From SYFY01 sp031385325 (lineage in GTDB: Bacteria > Pseudomonadota > Gammaproteobacteria > Pseudomonadales > Azotimanducaceae): a stretch of DNA of 64,000 bases. The stretch is from positions 1 to 64,000 of the forward strand of contig JANNBJ010000170.1 of the NCBI GenBank assembly GCA_031385325.1, given 5' to 3'. The notes beneath the pieces are model-generated. The model saw only the letters and a list, made by a program, of their open reading frames with translations. It was not told the origin of the DNA and ran no database searches. Shown one piece after another: positions 42,754 through 52,073 of the stretch (position 1 is the stretch's first letter; the number at the start of each line of letters is the position of its first letter). A program made the translations under genes and the position numbers.

Positions 42754-44310
42754 TCATCCAGCCGAGACAGCTCGACCACGAACAGTGGCTCCTTTCGTCC
42801 CGTTCTTCAGGCCTTTTTTCACGACAGCCGGCCGACCAAAGACCAGCGCACCGTCTTCGAGTGGGGCTTTGCGTACCATCTTTTTGTCGAGGGAGAAATC
42901 CTGCGTGTTGCGCCACGGATCCGTCGACAGCTGTTTGGGAAACAGATGCATCAACCGCTGCATGTACCCGGCGGAGAAATCTTCGATCCACGGACGACGC
43001 GGTGCATTGACTTCGTTCGGGCGCAATCGCGGGGTGCACTGCGCGACACCCAGTCGATCCATGTGATTAAGCACACGACAGACATACTCGGCCGTCAGAT
43101 CTGCACGCAGTGTCCACGATGCATTGATGTAACCAAAGGTCTGCACCATGTTGGGCACATCCGAGTACATCATGCCCTTGTATGAGACCGTGTTGGGGAA
43201 ATCTACAGGTTCGCCATCCACGGCAAACCGGGCACCACCGAGCAGCAGCAGATTCAGGCCGGTTGCCAGCACGAGAATATCAGCGGTGATTTCAGTGCCG
43301 TCCTGCATCCGCAGTCCGGTTGCTGTGATCTTGTCGATATTGCCGGTGACCATCTCGGTCTTGCCATTCTTGATCGACGTAAAGAGATCTGCATTGGGGA
43401 CGAGGCACAGCCGTTGATCCCAGGGGTTGTACGTCGGCGTGAAGTGTTTGCCGACGTCATAATCTGGTCCCATATGGCGTCGCACTTCTTTCAGGAGCAT
43501 CGACTTCACACGGTCCGGGGCGGTACGCGTCTTGTCATACATGTACTTCTGCAACTGCGTGTTCTTGAAACGGGTCAAGCGATAAGCGAGCTTTTCCGGC
43601 AGGATCTTGCGTAGTGTGTTGGCAATCTTGTCTACATCAGGGCGCGAGGCGACATAGGTAGGCGATCGCTGCACCATGGTCACTTTCGCTGCCTGGTCAG
43701 CCATCGACGGCACGACTGTCATGGCCGTTGCACCACTGCCGATGACGACAAGACGTTTGCCGGAATAGTCGAGATTTTCCGGCCAGAACTGGGGCCTCAG
43801 AAGTTGACCCATGAAATCGGCGGTGCCGGGAATCTGCGGATCAAACGCCTCATCATAGTTGTAGTAACCACTGCACATCTGCAGGAAGTTGCAGCTGATC
43901 TCTTCAACTTTGCCATTTTTTCCAGAGTCGATTCGTTCGACGTGCAAGGTCCAGCGCGAATGTTCAGTGGACCACTCCGCGTCGATCAGCTTTCGGCCAA
44001 ACTGGATGTGCTTGTCGATACCGTGTTCGCTGGCCGTTTCCCGCACGTATTTGCGAATGGACGGACCATCCGCAATCGCCTTGGCCTCGCGCCATGGCTT
44101 GAAGTCGTAACCGAGTGTGTGCATGTCGCTGTCGGAACGAACACCTGGATATCGAAACAGATCCCAGGTGCCGCCAATACTCTTGCGTGATTCCAGAATG
44201 GTGTACGACTTGCCCGGGCATGACTGCTGCAGATGCACGGCCATGCCGATGCCGGAGAGACCGGCGCCAACGATGACAACATCAAAGCTGCTGTGGTTGT
44301 TGCTGCTCAC
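42754..44310 (-). CDS. FAD-dependent monooxygenase, Baeyer-Villiger/FMO type with altered fingerprint
   Basis: A 518-residue class B flavoprotein. It has the FAD motif VGAGLSG (14-20), GGTWDLFRYPGVRSDSDMHTLGY, and the NADPH motif VIGSGATAM near residue 185. The region of the Baeyer-Villiger fingerprint reads FMGQLLRPQFWP, so the usual His is Arg; the rest is conserved. It resembles the EthA/AlmA-type branch that oxidises ketones or long alkanes. The start is GTG 44310 with AGGAA upstream. It belongs to the same minus-strand set as the CMD, LLM and CoA-transferase genes. Confidence 0.9.
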   Translation of the reverse strand: MSSNNHSSFDVVIVGAGLSGIGMAVHLQQSCPGKSYTILESRKSIGGTWDLFRYPGVRSDSDMHTLGYDFKPWREAKAIADGPSIRKYVRETASEHGIDKHIQFGRKLIDAEWSTEHSRWTLHVERIDSGKNGKVEEISCNFLQMCSGYYNYDEAFDPQIPGTADFMGQLLRPQFWPENLDYSGKRLVVIGSGATAMTVVPSMADQAAKVTMVQRSPTYVASRPDVDKIANTLRKILPEKLAYRLTRFKNTQLQKYMYDKTRTAPDRVKSMLLKEVRRHMGPDYDVGKHFTPTYNPWDQRLCLVPNADLFTSIKNGKTEMVTGNIDKITATGLRMQDGTEITADILVLATGLNLLLLGGARFAVDGEPVDFPNTVSYKGMMYSDVPNMVQTFGYINASWTLRADLTAEYVCRVLNHMDRLGVAQCTPRLRPNEVNAPRRPWIEDFSAGYMQRLMHLFPKQLSTDPWRNTQDFSLDKKMVRKAPLEDGALVFGRPAVVKKGLKNGTKGATVRGRAVSAG

Positions 44311-44374
44311 GTTCTGGTTCCTCACTGCTGACTGAACTGATGAATGGTCTTTATCCTGGCTCGCAAGAGTCCCG

Positions 44375-45019
44375 CTACTGCCGGTCCACCACTCGCATGA
44401 AGTCGATGCTGCGGGTTTCACCAACCGGCACGGGCACTTCGACGAGCCGCTCGGGCACATCATCGAATTCGAGCCGCAAGGCGCGTGTCATGGTGGCATG
44501 CATTTCATACGTGCAGGTGATGTAGGTGAACTCGACGATCTCTTCGTCTGACAGATGTGACTGGAGCGCCGCAAATGTACCGTCAGCAACCCGCCCGCCA
44601 CTGAGCACCAGATCATCGGTGTAGGCCAGTACGGCACGTTCAACGTCACTGAACAGACTGGTCGACGACCAATGCGGAATCGCAGCAATCTGATCTTCGC
44701 TGAAACCCGCCGCCCGTAACGCTTTGCAGTGCTGCGAAAATACGAACTGACTGCCGCGCGCAAATCCCGCGCGGGCCTGACCCAATTCACGCAGACGGGG
44801 ATTCAGCTTGCGTTTTTTCGACCGATAGAACTGAAAACCCTGCACCATGTGATGCAGTGCATCCGGCACCAGTGCAAACACGGTCCACCAGTTGCCTGGC
44901 GTGCCGGTCGCTGTACCGGGCTCGTTGACTGGATCCCGATCAGCACCGAAAACAGCATCGTAGAGGGGCAGTACAGTGGGATCGACCTCTCCTCGGCCGA
45001 GTTGCCGAAGTCTTGGCAT
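44375..45019 (-). CDS. Carboxymuconolactone decarboxylase (CMD) family protein
   Basis: A 214-residue protein with a CMD/AhpD-like helical domain: LVPDALHHMVQGFQFYRS, LNPRLRELGQARAGFARGSQFVFSQHCKALRAAGFSEDQI (quoted in parts: RGSQFVFSQHCKALRAAG), FSDVERAVLAYTDDLV and YEMHATMTRALRLEFDD. The redox Cys pair found in AhpD-type members is missing at the active-site helix, where GSQFVFSQH appears, so a peroxidase role is unlikely and a hydrolase/decarboxylase-like role is possible. The ATG is at 45019. Proteins like this often sit in CoA-linked degradation clusters. Confidence 0.85.
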   Translation of the reverse strand: MPRLRQLGRGEVDPTVLPLYDAVFGADRDPVNEPGTATGTPGNWWTVFALVPDALHHMVQGFQFYRSKKRKLNPRLRELGQARAGFARGSQFVFSQHCKALRAAGFSEDQIAAIPHWSSTSLFSDVERAVLAYTDDLVLSGGRVADGTFAALQSHLSDEEIVEFTYITCTYEMHATMTRALRLEFDDVPERLVEVPVPVGETRSIDFMRVVDRQ

Positions 45020-45095
45020 GACGGTTCAACTGTTGTGGGTATGGCAGCCAGTATCCGGGAAAATCACTGGTCTGACCACGGGGCCCTTGTAATTG

Positions 45096-45848
45096 TCAGA
45101 CCAATGCCCGGACGCGGTCAGGATGCGGCGCACCCGGCTGGAACATCACCACAGCATCATCGAAGCCCGCAGTTGCAAAACCCTGCAGCAGATCCCGCAA
45201 CTGCCCGAGGTCCGTCTTGTCGTTGAGGATGAGGGTTGAGACGATGGCCCGCTTGCCACCTGCGGCACGATAACGATCCAGCGCCGCATGAATCTCCGGC
45301 GGTTTGCGATAGTGGCCCGAGGCTATCCAGCCATCAAATTGCGTGGCAGCCTTGTCAACCCCGGCGCCCCACGAACCCAGCAGCAACGGCACTCGACCTC
45401 GAACCGCCGGCCATGGGGAAAGCTTCACCTCACCAGAATTCCCGTCGCGCAGGTAATCACGCAGTTCCGGCACCATCGCGTTGACTCGTTTGAACCGCTG
45501 TGTGAAATCGCGCTCGAACGCTTTGAAATCCGCTTCGGTCGATCCCGCACCGATGCCGAGCAGCAGACGGTTTCCACTCAACTGGGCCAGCGAGATCGCC
45601 CGATGCGCAAGATCGGCTGCCGCGTACAAGGGTGCCTGCACAACTGCGGTACCCAGTTCGCAACGGGTGGTGACCGAAGCCGCAACCGACAAGGTGATGA
45701 ACGGATCGGTGATCATGAATCCCCGTCCGGTAGCCTGAGCCGACCATAAACTCTGGAAGCCAACCGCCTCCAGCATTCGTGCTTGTTCAGCCAGTGTGGT
45801 CGTTTTTTCCGGCACGAGTATCGGCCCCAGAAGAGCGCCCAGTCGCAT
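45096..45848 (-). CDS. LLM-class (luciferase-like) oxidoreductase
   Basis: A 250-residue luciferase-like protein, shorter than most LLM monooxygenases (about 300-370). Visible segments: LAEQARMLEAVGFQSLWSAQATGRG, ITLSVAASVTTRCELGTAVVQAP, LSGNRLLLGIGAGSTEADFKAF and VPLLLGSWGAG. The pattern is closer to F420/FMN-dependent reductases than to SsuD. The GGGAG site lies upstream of ATG 45848. It is the next gene after the CoA-transferase with a 12-base gap, so it is in the same operon. Confidence 0.85.
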   Translation of the reverse strand: MRLGALLGPILVPEKTTTLAEQARMLEAVGFQSLWSAQATGRGFMITDPFITLSVAASVTTRCELGTAVVQAPLYAAADLAHRAISLAQLSGNRLLLGIGAGSTEADFKAFERDFTQRFKRVNAMVPELRDYLRDGNSGEVKLSPWPAVRGRVPLLLGSWGAGVDKAATQFDGWIASGHYRKPPEIHAALDRYRAAGGKRAIVSTLILNDKTDLGQLRDLLQGFATAGFDDAVVMFQPGAPHPDRVRALV

Positions 45849-45860
45849 GTTCCAGTCTCC

Positions 45861-47075
45861 CTATCGTTTGATGCCGAATTCCGCCAGCACTTCATCGGTG
45901 TGCTCACCCAGCTGTGGTGGCAGACGTCGTAACGAAGTCGGCGTCGAGGTGAACTTGATGGGACTGGCGACAATGGCCACTTCGGGATTGTTACCCGGCA
46001 ACTGGAATCGGTTGAGCATGCCACGTGCGGCGACATGAGGATCGGCAAAGATTTCGCTGGCCGTATTGACCGGGCCACACGGCACCTTGCCACCAATTGC
46101 AACCATGATTTCCTGCTTCGTGCGCACACTGGTCCACGCCGTGATGATCGCTTCAACAAACGGCTGATTGCGACGACGCAGATGCGTATTGCGTGTTCGA
46201 GGATCGTCGATCAGATCGGGGCGCGCCATCGCCGTGCAGAGTTCAGCCCAATGTCCTGGTCCCGGCGCCGCGATCGCGATACCACCGTCGCTGGCCTGAA
46301 AAATACCGAACGGCATGAGATTGGGATGGTGTTGGCCACGTGGCCCGAGTTCCACGCCTGAGTAGCTGTAATTGACCGCAACGGTTTCGGTGTACGCAAG
46401 GATCGCGTCATACATGCCGACGTCGAGAAACTGGCCTGCACCGGTGCGACGAGCATGATGTATGGCAGACACGACGCCCAGCGCCATCATGGTGCCTGGA
46501 TAGATGTCTCCAACACTCACGCCACCCGGAAAGCCACCGCCATCTTCGGGACCGGTGATATGCACGTGACCGCCCATGCTCTGCGCAACGATGTCGTAGG
46601 CCGGCCAATCCGCATAGGGACTGCGTCCGGTGCGAGGATCACCGAACCCTCGTATGGCGCCATAAACAATGCGTGGGTTTCTTTGTTTCACCACATCGTA
46701 GCCAACACCAAGGCGGTCCATCACACCGACCCGCATGTTCTCGACAATGGCATCCGCCTGTTCACACAGGCGGAGCAGGATCTCCCGGTCGGCCGCGTCC
46801 TTGAGATCGAGCACGATGCTGCGCTTGTTCCGGTTGATGCTGGCGAAATAACCACCGTAGTCCACACCAGCCGGTGTTTCGCTGCCAGCATTCGCATAAT
46901 CCGGCGGCAATGGCGGTAGCGATCGCGAGCCATCACCAGTTGGCGGCTCCACCTTGATGACGTTGGCGCCCAGATCGGCCAACAACGCCGCGCCATACGG
47001 GCCTGCCAATGCCATGGTGCAGTCGATGATGGTCAGATCCGAAAGTGGTCCCGTGCCTGGGTTCGCAACGCTCAC
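45861..47075 (-). CDS. Class III (CaiB/BaiF) CoA-transferase
   Basis: A 404-residue family III CoA-transferase. Typical segments: LTIIDCTMALAGPYGAALLADLGANVIKVEPP, NRNKRSIVLDLKD, ADAIVENMRVGVMDRLGVGYD, the catalytic Asp at about 190 (GVSVGDIYPGTMMA), and CGPVNTASEIFADPHVAARGML near residue 345. It would activate a carboxylic acid by transferring CoA from another thioester. The start is GTG 47075, overlapping the SDR stop (GTGA). With the enoyl-CoA hydratase upstream it marks the cluster as a CoA-linked degradation pathway. Confidence 0.93.
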   Translation of the reverse strand: MSVANPGTGPLSDLTIIDCTMALAGPYGAALLADLGANVIKVEPPTGDGSRSLPPLPPDYANAGSETPAGVDYGGYFASINRNKRSIVLDLKDAADREILLRLCEQADAIVENMRVGVMDRLGVGYDVVKQRNPRIVYGAIRGFGDPRTGRSPYADWPAYDIVAQSMGGHVHITGPEDGGGFPGGVSVGDIYPGTMMALGVVSAIHHARRTGAGQFLDVGMYDAILAYTETVAVNYSYSGVELGPRGQHHPNLMPFGIFQASDGGIAIAAPGPGHWAELCTAMARPDLIDDPRTRNTHLRRRNQPFVEAIITAWTSVRTKQEIMVAIGGKVPCGPVNTASEIFADPHVAARGMLNRFQLPGNNPEVAIVASPIKFTSTPTSLRRLPPQLGEHTDEVLAEFGIKR

Positions 47076-47794
47076 GCGTTGAGATCCTGTGGCACTACGG
47101 CGAACGCCGGTCGCTGCGCGATACGCACCCGAATCTCGCCATTCGGACCGTTGTGCAGGAGATCAACCACTTCTGCGGCCATGGTCTCGGGGGCCATGAT
47201 GTCCGGACTCTTGAAGGCATCGGGAACGATGCCGGTATCAACGACCCCCGGACAGATCACGTTGATCCGCAGGTTGGTGTTGGCATTGGCAGCAGCCACC
47301 GCGCGTCCAAAACCGATCAGCGCATATTTGGTGGCTGCATACATCGGGTCGATCGGCAACACACCCAACCCCGCAATCGACGCGGTAATCGTGATCGCGC
47401 CACCCTTCTTCCGCATTTTGGGCAACAGCACCTTGACCCCGTGAAACACGCCATCAAGGTTGACACCGACGATGCGTCGATACCTATCGAGGCTGACATC
47501 TTCGATCGCCAGAAATGGCGCACCGGTTGGCACCGTCATGATGCCGGCATTGAGGTGCACATAGTCAGGTACACCGAGCGCCTTTATGCAGTTGTTGGCC
47601 GCAGAGGTCATCGACGATAACCGGGTAACATCACACGGCAGGAACAAACCACCAATCTCCTTCGCAAGCGCCTGGCCTGCCTCGACATTGACGTCACAGA
47701 TGGCAACCTGGATATCTCTGGCCGCCAGCATCCTCGCCACTTGGGCGCCGATGCCTGTTGCTGCCCCGGTGATCAGTGCGATCTTGCTGGACAC
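47072..47794 (-). CDS. SDR-family oxidoreductase
   Basis: A 240-residue classical SDR: TGAATGIG at residues 9-16, AICDVN (Asp 34, favouring NAD), LNAGI at 81-85 in place of the more common NNAG, catalytic Ser 139, Tyr 152 and Lys 156 (MYAATKYAL). The GTG at 47794 is preceded by GAGGGGGAG. It overlaps the CoA-transferase gene by three bases and follows the enoyl-CoA hydratase gene by 26 bases. It could oxidise the hydroxyacyl-CoA made by that hydratase, but this is inference. Confidence 0.88.
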   Translation of the reverse strand: MSSKIALITGAATGIGAQVARMLAARDIQVAICDVNVEAGQALAKEIGGLFLPCDVTRLSSMTSAANNCIKALGVPDYVHLNAGIMTVPTGAPFLAIEDVSLDRYRRIVGVNLDGVFHGVKVLLPKMRKKGGAITITASIAGLGVLPIDPMYAATKYALIGFGRAVAAANANTNLRINVICPGVVDTGIVPDAFKSPDIMAPETMAAEVVDLLHNGPNGEIRVRIAQRPAFAVVPQDLNA

Positions 47795-47820
47795 TTCGCT
47801 CCCCCTCGCCTTTGGTCTGC

Positions 47821-48654
47821 CTATTTACCGGATTTTGCGGTCGACTCGGCTTTCATCTCTTCAATCTTTCCAGCCAGATATCGCTCGCGTGAATGGCTGT
47901 GGCCCACGTGCTGCAGATTGAACGCTGCCTGCTGCGCAGTCCAGAACCCCTGGGCGTCCAGTGCCTGATTGCAGGAGAGCTTAGCCAGCTTGAGCGAGAA
48001 CGATGGCCGCTTTGCAATCTTGTTGGCGATGCCGAGCGTGAAATCTGCAAGACCAGCGCGCGGCACAACATGATTGACCATGCCAAGGTTGTAGGCTTCC
48101 TGGGCAGTGACCGGGTCGCCGGTATAGAGCATTTCCTTGGCCTTGCGAATACCAAACTCCCAGGGGTGACCAAACCACTCCACGCCATTCACACCGAAAT
48201 CCAGCGTGATATCGATAAACGTTGCGTCTTCACTGGCGATGATGAGATCACAGACCCACATCAGCATCAGACCACCGGCGATCGTCTTGCCGTGCACCTG
48301 CGCAATCGTTGGCTTGGGCAGCTGTTGCCAGCGACGACACATGTTCAGATAGATTTCTTCTTCCAGCGCGAAGTGTCCCTCTGCGCCTGGCTTCTTGAAG
48401 CCGCCGGAAATGCCAATCGGCTTCATCTCATACGGCTCGCGACCACGAACATCGTGCCCTGAAGAAAAGTGCGGGCCTTCGCCGGCCAGGATGATGACTT
48501 TCACGTCATCATCGTAAGAAGCGCGGGTCAGCGCGTCGTTGAGCTCATAGGTCATCTGCATGTTCTGCGCATTGCGTGTTTCCGGGCGGTTCAGCGTCAC
48601 TCTCGCTACGCCGCCTGCCAATGACTCATAGCGCACTGTCTTGTAGTCGCTCAT
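47821..48654 (-). CDS. Enoyl-CoA hydratase/isomerase family protein
   Basis: A 277-residue crotonase-fold protein: VARVTLNRPETRNAQN, ILAGEGPHFSSGHDVRG (first oxyanion-hole region), AQVHGKTIAGGLMLMWVCDLIIASEDATF (second, quoted in parts: KTIAGGLMLMWVCDL) and EAYNLGMVNHVVP. The two Glu residues of classical hydratases are not both obvious at the usual places, so isomerase or another crotonase activity is possible. The start is ATG 48654 with GGGGAAG upstream. It opens the second catabolic operon on the minus strand. Confidence 0.9.
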   Translation of the reverse strand: MSDYKTVRYESLAGGVARVTLNRPETRNAQNMQMTYELNDALTRASYDDDVKVIILAGEGPHFSSGHDVRGREPYEMKPIGISGGFKKPGAEGHFALEEEIYLNMCRRWQQLPKPTIAQVHGKTIAGGLMLMWVCDLIIASEDATFIDITLDFGVNGVEWFGHPWEFGIRKAKEMLYTGDPVTAQEAYNLGMVNHVVPRAGLADFTLGIANKIAKRPSFSLKLAKLSCNQALDAQGFWTAQQAAFNLQHVGHSHSRERYLAGKIEEMKAESTAKSGK

Positions 48655-48885
48655 CGCTGCTTCCCCGTTGTCATGAAAAAAAGAATGGATAAAGAGGTGT
48701 GAAAAGAAAAACTGGCCATCCGGCATGGTAGTACGTCGCCTGGAGCTTGAGTATCCCCAGAGTCCGGCCCCAGAGTCCGGCAAGGTCCCATCGGACGGGG
48801 CGGGGTCCCGCGGACCGGGTTGACTTGATTACCTTCCAGCACTGACAGTGCCGGCTCCCACTCTTTTCAGGTGTTACCCACGTCC

Positions 48886-49707
48886 ATGGACATCACGTGG
48901 AATTACTTTTCGCTCATCAGCCTCATGCTGGCCAGCGGCGTGGTCGGCGGTTTGCTGGCGGGCCTGTTAGGGGTGGGTGGTGGCATCGTCGTGGTGCCGG
49001 TCCTGGAATTTACCCTCGGCATACTCGGTGTCGACCCGGAAGTCCGGATGCACATTGCCGTCGCCACTTCGCTGGCAACGATCATTCCGACTTCCATCTC
49101 GTCAGCTCGTGCCCACCATGCACGAGGTTCAGTGGATATGGCTCTGTTCAGGCGCTGGGGACCACTGATGTTCATCGGTTCAATACTTGGCGCCGCCCTT
49201 GCGTCCGTGGTGCACAGTGCCTTGCTGTCATTGGTGTTTGGTTCGGTTGCCTTGCTGGTGGCCGGGAAGATGCTGCTACTGCGCGACGATTTCAGACTGG
49301 CACAGCAGTTACCTGTTCACACGGCGGCCCTCGGACTGCCGGTCGGCATTGGCGCCGTTTCCAGCATGATGGGCATTGGTGGTGGCACCTTGAGCGTGCC
49401 AGTGCTGACGCTGCTGAATCAGCCAGTGCACACAGCGGTTGGCACTTCCGCATTGTTTGGACTGGTGATCAGCATTCCGGCAACCCTGGCCTATGTCCTT
49501 GCCGGCTGGTCGCACGAGTCTGTGTTGCCTGGCAGTCTCGGTTACGTAAACCTGCCGGGATTTCTCATCATCGCGCCGCTGACCACCTGGATTGCACCCT
49601 ACGGAGCAAGAATCGCTCACCGTCTGACTCGTACCACGCTCACCCGTACCTTTGGCGCTTTCCTGCTACTGGTCGGTTTCCGGATGTTGTACAAGGCACT
49701 GAGCTGA
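48886..49707 (+). CDS. TSUP-family sulfite/organosulfonate exporter (TauE/SafE-like)
   Basis: A 273-residue membrane protein with eight helices in two related halves, each with the TSUP signature: GLLAGLLGVGGGIVVVPVLEF near the N-terminus and VSSMMGIGGGTLSVPVLTLLN in the second half, followed by AVGTSALFGLVISIPATLAYVLAG. The ends read RTTLTRTFGAFLLLVGFRMLYKALS. The start is taken at ATG 48886; a GTG 15 bases earlier is possible and neither has a strong ribosome site. It is divergent from the enoyl-CoA hydratase gene. The substrate, a small oxoanion or organic acid, is not known. Confidence 0.9.
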   Translation: MDITWNYFSLISLMLASGVVGGLLAGLLGVGGGIVVVPVLEFTLGILGVDPEVRMHIAVATSLATIIPTSISSARAHHARGSVDMALFRRWGPLMFIGSILGAALASVVHSALLSLVFGSVALLVAGKMLLLRDDFRLAQQLPVHTAALGLPVGIGAVSSMMGIGGGTLSVPVLTLLNQPVHTAVGTSALFGLVISIPATLAYVLAGWSHESVLPGSLGYVNLPGFLIIAPLTTWIAPYGARIAHRLTRTTLTRTFGAFLLLVGFRMLYKALS

Positions 49708-50201
49708 AGAGAACCGCTGGATCCGTCAGAAATACTGCGTTTCGCCCTGTCAGGACGCCTCAAGGACGTGACAAAGCGCTTCAATCAGCTCTTTTTGGTC
49801 CGATTAACGGCTTTGAGGTGACTTTGCGCTCAAAATCGTGCCCAAGCTTTCCAGATAATGGAAAAATTATGAAAGAGGGGGTTACAGCGCAGAAGGAAGA
49901 TCGCTACCATTCCGCGCCACAGATGTGACCAATGCGTTACGCTGTTTCTGGATGGTGACAGACGGCAAGGGAGGGAGCCATTGTTGTTGGCACAGCACGA
50001 TTCGGGCGAACGTGAACGTCCGAAAATGAACCCGGGCAGTCGTATGGGTTCCGGGTTGTATGGCGATGACAAGAGCGACCAGATATTCAAGCTATGCAAG
50101 CCACACAAGCCACGCAAGCCAACTACTATGTGCAGACTTGGTTCCGGATCACCAACTTCATCTGAGCATGTCAGAACAGCAGGCAGTGCATTAGTCCAGT
50201 C
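49708..50201. other. Intergenic region ahead of the ceramide genes
   Basis: A 494-base gap between the TSUP gene and the fatty acyl-AMP ligase gene. It contains three 9-base direct repeats (CAAGCCAC-like) at 50097-50123, a GGGAGGGAG stretch near 49968-49976, and no convincing gene. One short frame from ATG 50026 covers the repeats but lacks a ribosome site and family resemblance. It is likely the promoter and leader of the sphingolipid operon; I cannot point to clear -35/-10 boxes. Confidence 0.4.
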
Positions 50202-51980
50202 ATGCAGAAAATAGAAAAGAATACAGAGGTCAATCTGACAGCGACTCCAACGCTCTCAGGTCTGCACCAACCGAACTCCCCTCTCCTGAACCTGGCGCAA
50301 ATGCTTGACTTTGCTGCGCTTGGAAACAGCGGGTTCAACTTCTACGACGGCAGCGGCCGCCTGACCGAAGTGCTCACCTATCAGCAACTGCGCCTGGATG
50401 CCCAGCATCTGGCCCGCCAGCTGCTGTCTCTCGGCCTCAAACGACTGAGTCGGGTGGCGATCATTGCCGATACGACGCCCTTGTTTCATCGCGTGTTTTT
50501 CGCATGCCAGTATGCCGGATTCATTCCTGTGCCCATGCCTGCGGCCCTGTTCATGGGTGGCGCAGACAACTACGTTGCCCAGATTCATCGCATGCTGCAA
50601 AGCTGTACGGCATCCGTCGCTATCGCACCACCTGGTTACGAAGAGTTATTGGCTCGCGCGAGCCACGGATTGACGCTGACATGGCATGGTGGTTCCGAAG
50701 CGCTGGCGGCACTGCCTGAAGCAGACGTCCCGCTCGAACCGTTGATCGACCATGAACCGGCTTACCTGCAGTACACCTCAGGCAGCACCCGATTCCCGCG
50801 CGGCGTGGAAATGCCCGAGCATTCCGTCATCTGCAATCTCAATGAGATCGCGGACAAGGGTGTGCGCATGACGGCCAGTGATCGGCTAGTGTCCTGGCTG
50901 CCGTTTTATCACGACATGGGACTGGTGGGATTTGTCCTGGTACCGCTTTGCCGGCAGCTGTCGGTGGACTACCTGAGTCCACGAACGTTTGCCATGCGGC
51001 CTCGCCTCTGGCTCAAGATCATTTCCGACAACAAGGGCACGGTCTCGTCCAGCCCACCGTCCGGTTATGGCCTGTGTGCAACCCGGTTGCGGCTGACTAC
51101 GGATCAGCAGAAATATGATCTTTCGAGCTGGCGTGTGGCCTGCATCGGTGCCGAGCGTATCAACGCACGATTGCTGGTAGCGTTTGCCAACGTCGTCAAG
51201 GACATGGGATTCAATCCCACGGCGTTTGTTGCCTGTTATGGCATGGCAGAATGCGGGCTTGCCGTGAGCTTCGCGCCGCTTGGCGAAGGGCTCAAAGTGG
51301 ATGTGGTCGACAAAGAACTGATCACGACCGTAGGTCGGGCGACCCCCACCGACAATGAACACGACTCGCTCGAACTGGTGGATTGCGGGCGATTGCTGCC
51401 CAGTTATGAGTACCGCATTACCGATGGCTCTGGCCGCAAACAGCCAGACCGCCAGTGCGGACACATCCAGGTGAAGGGACCAAGCGTCATGCGCGGTTAC
51501 TTCAATGACCCGGAGGCTACCCGCCTCGTGCTGAGCGCAGATGGCTGGCTCGATACCGGCGACATTGGCTACTGTGTTGAAGGACATCTCTACGTCACTG
51601 CGCGCAGCAAAGACGTCATCATCGTGCACGGCCGGAATATCTGGCCTCAGGATCTCGAGCAACTTGCTGAAAGCTGCCCCGGCGTACGCCATGGTGATAC
51701 CACGGCTTTTGAGGTCACCCGTCCGGACAGCGATCCACTTGTGGTCGTGGTTGTTGAGACCAAGCGGCCAGACCCGGAATTGCGCAAGATCATTTCCGCG
51801 AAAGTCCTCAGCAGCTTCGGTGTCTCATGTCACGTCGAGCTGGTGCCGCCAAAGACACTCCCGAAAACGTCATCCGGCAAACTGTCGCGTGCGACAGCCC
51901 GCCTCGGTTTTCTGGCACGCGTAGGCTGGGACGAAAGCGGGAATCCAACATCTCAGATGGCTCTCGAGGGGTATGGCTGA
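50202..51980 (+). CDS. aasR: Fatty acyl-AMP ligase / acyl-ACP synthetase (AasR-like)
   Basis: A 592-residue ANL-superfamily enzyme of the FAAL type. Motifs: the P-loop YTSGSTRFPRG at 191-201, the FAAL hallmark WLPFYHDMGLVG at 232-243, YGMAECG, DGWLDTGDIGY, SKDVIIVHGRNIWPQDLE, and the catalytic Lys in LPKTSSGKLSR near 570. FAALs load a fatty acid onto an acyl carrier protein through an acyl-adenylate, and an ACP gene lies two genes downstream. In Caulobacter an acyl-ACP synthetase (AasR) is one of five ceramide genes; the neighbours here make the same role likely. Cytosolic. Confidence 0.85.
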   Translation: MQKIEKNTEVNLTATPTLSGLHQPNSPLLNLAQMLDFAALGNSGFNFYDGSGRLTEVLTYQQLRLDAQHLARQLLSLGLKRLSRVAIIADTTPLFHRVFFACQYAGFIPVPMPAALFMGGADNYVAQIHRMLQSCTASVAIAPPGYEELLARASHGLTLTWHGGSEALAALPEADVPLEPLIDHEPAYLQYTSGSTRFPRGVEMPEHSVICNLNEIADKGVRMTASDRLVSWLPFYHDMGLVGFVLVPLCRQLSVDYLSPRTFAMRPRLWLKIISDNKGTVSSSPPSGYGLCATRLRLTTDQQKYDLSSWRVACIGAERINARLLVAFANVVKDMGFNPTAFVACYGMAECGLAVSFAPLGEGLKVDVVDKELITTVGRATPTDNEHDSLELVDCGRLLPSYEYRITDGSGRKQPDRQCGHIQVKGPSVMRGYFNDPEATRLVLSADGWLDTGDIGYCVEGHLYVTARSKDVIIVHGRNIWPQDLEQLAESCPGVRHGDTTAFEVTRPDSDPLVVVVVETKRPDPELRKIISAKVLSSFGVSCHVELVPPKTLPKTSSGKLSRATARLGFLARVGWDESGNPTSQMALEGYG

Positions 51981-52073
51981 GCACCCTTTCTGCCCTGGTG
52001 CGTCCCCGCTCTTTGAGTTTCATCTCTCCGTATCGCTTCTACCCGGCCGCCTCTCCCAGAGCGCTCTCTCCTG

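Noticed and set aside
48897..49928. 343-codon plus-strand frame overlapping the TSUP gene
   Set aside because: Same strand, different frame from a clear membrane transporter with duplicated signature; its translation is low-complexity and rich in Trp, His and Arg.
50026..50214. Possible 62-residue Lys/Pro-containing peptide before the ceramide operon
   Set aside because: No ribosome binding site, no family resemblance, and its end overlaps the acyl ligase start; composition comes from short DNA repeats.
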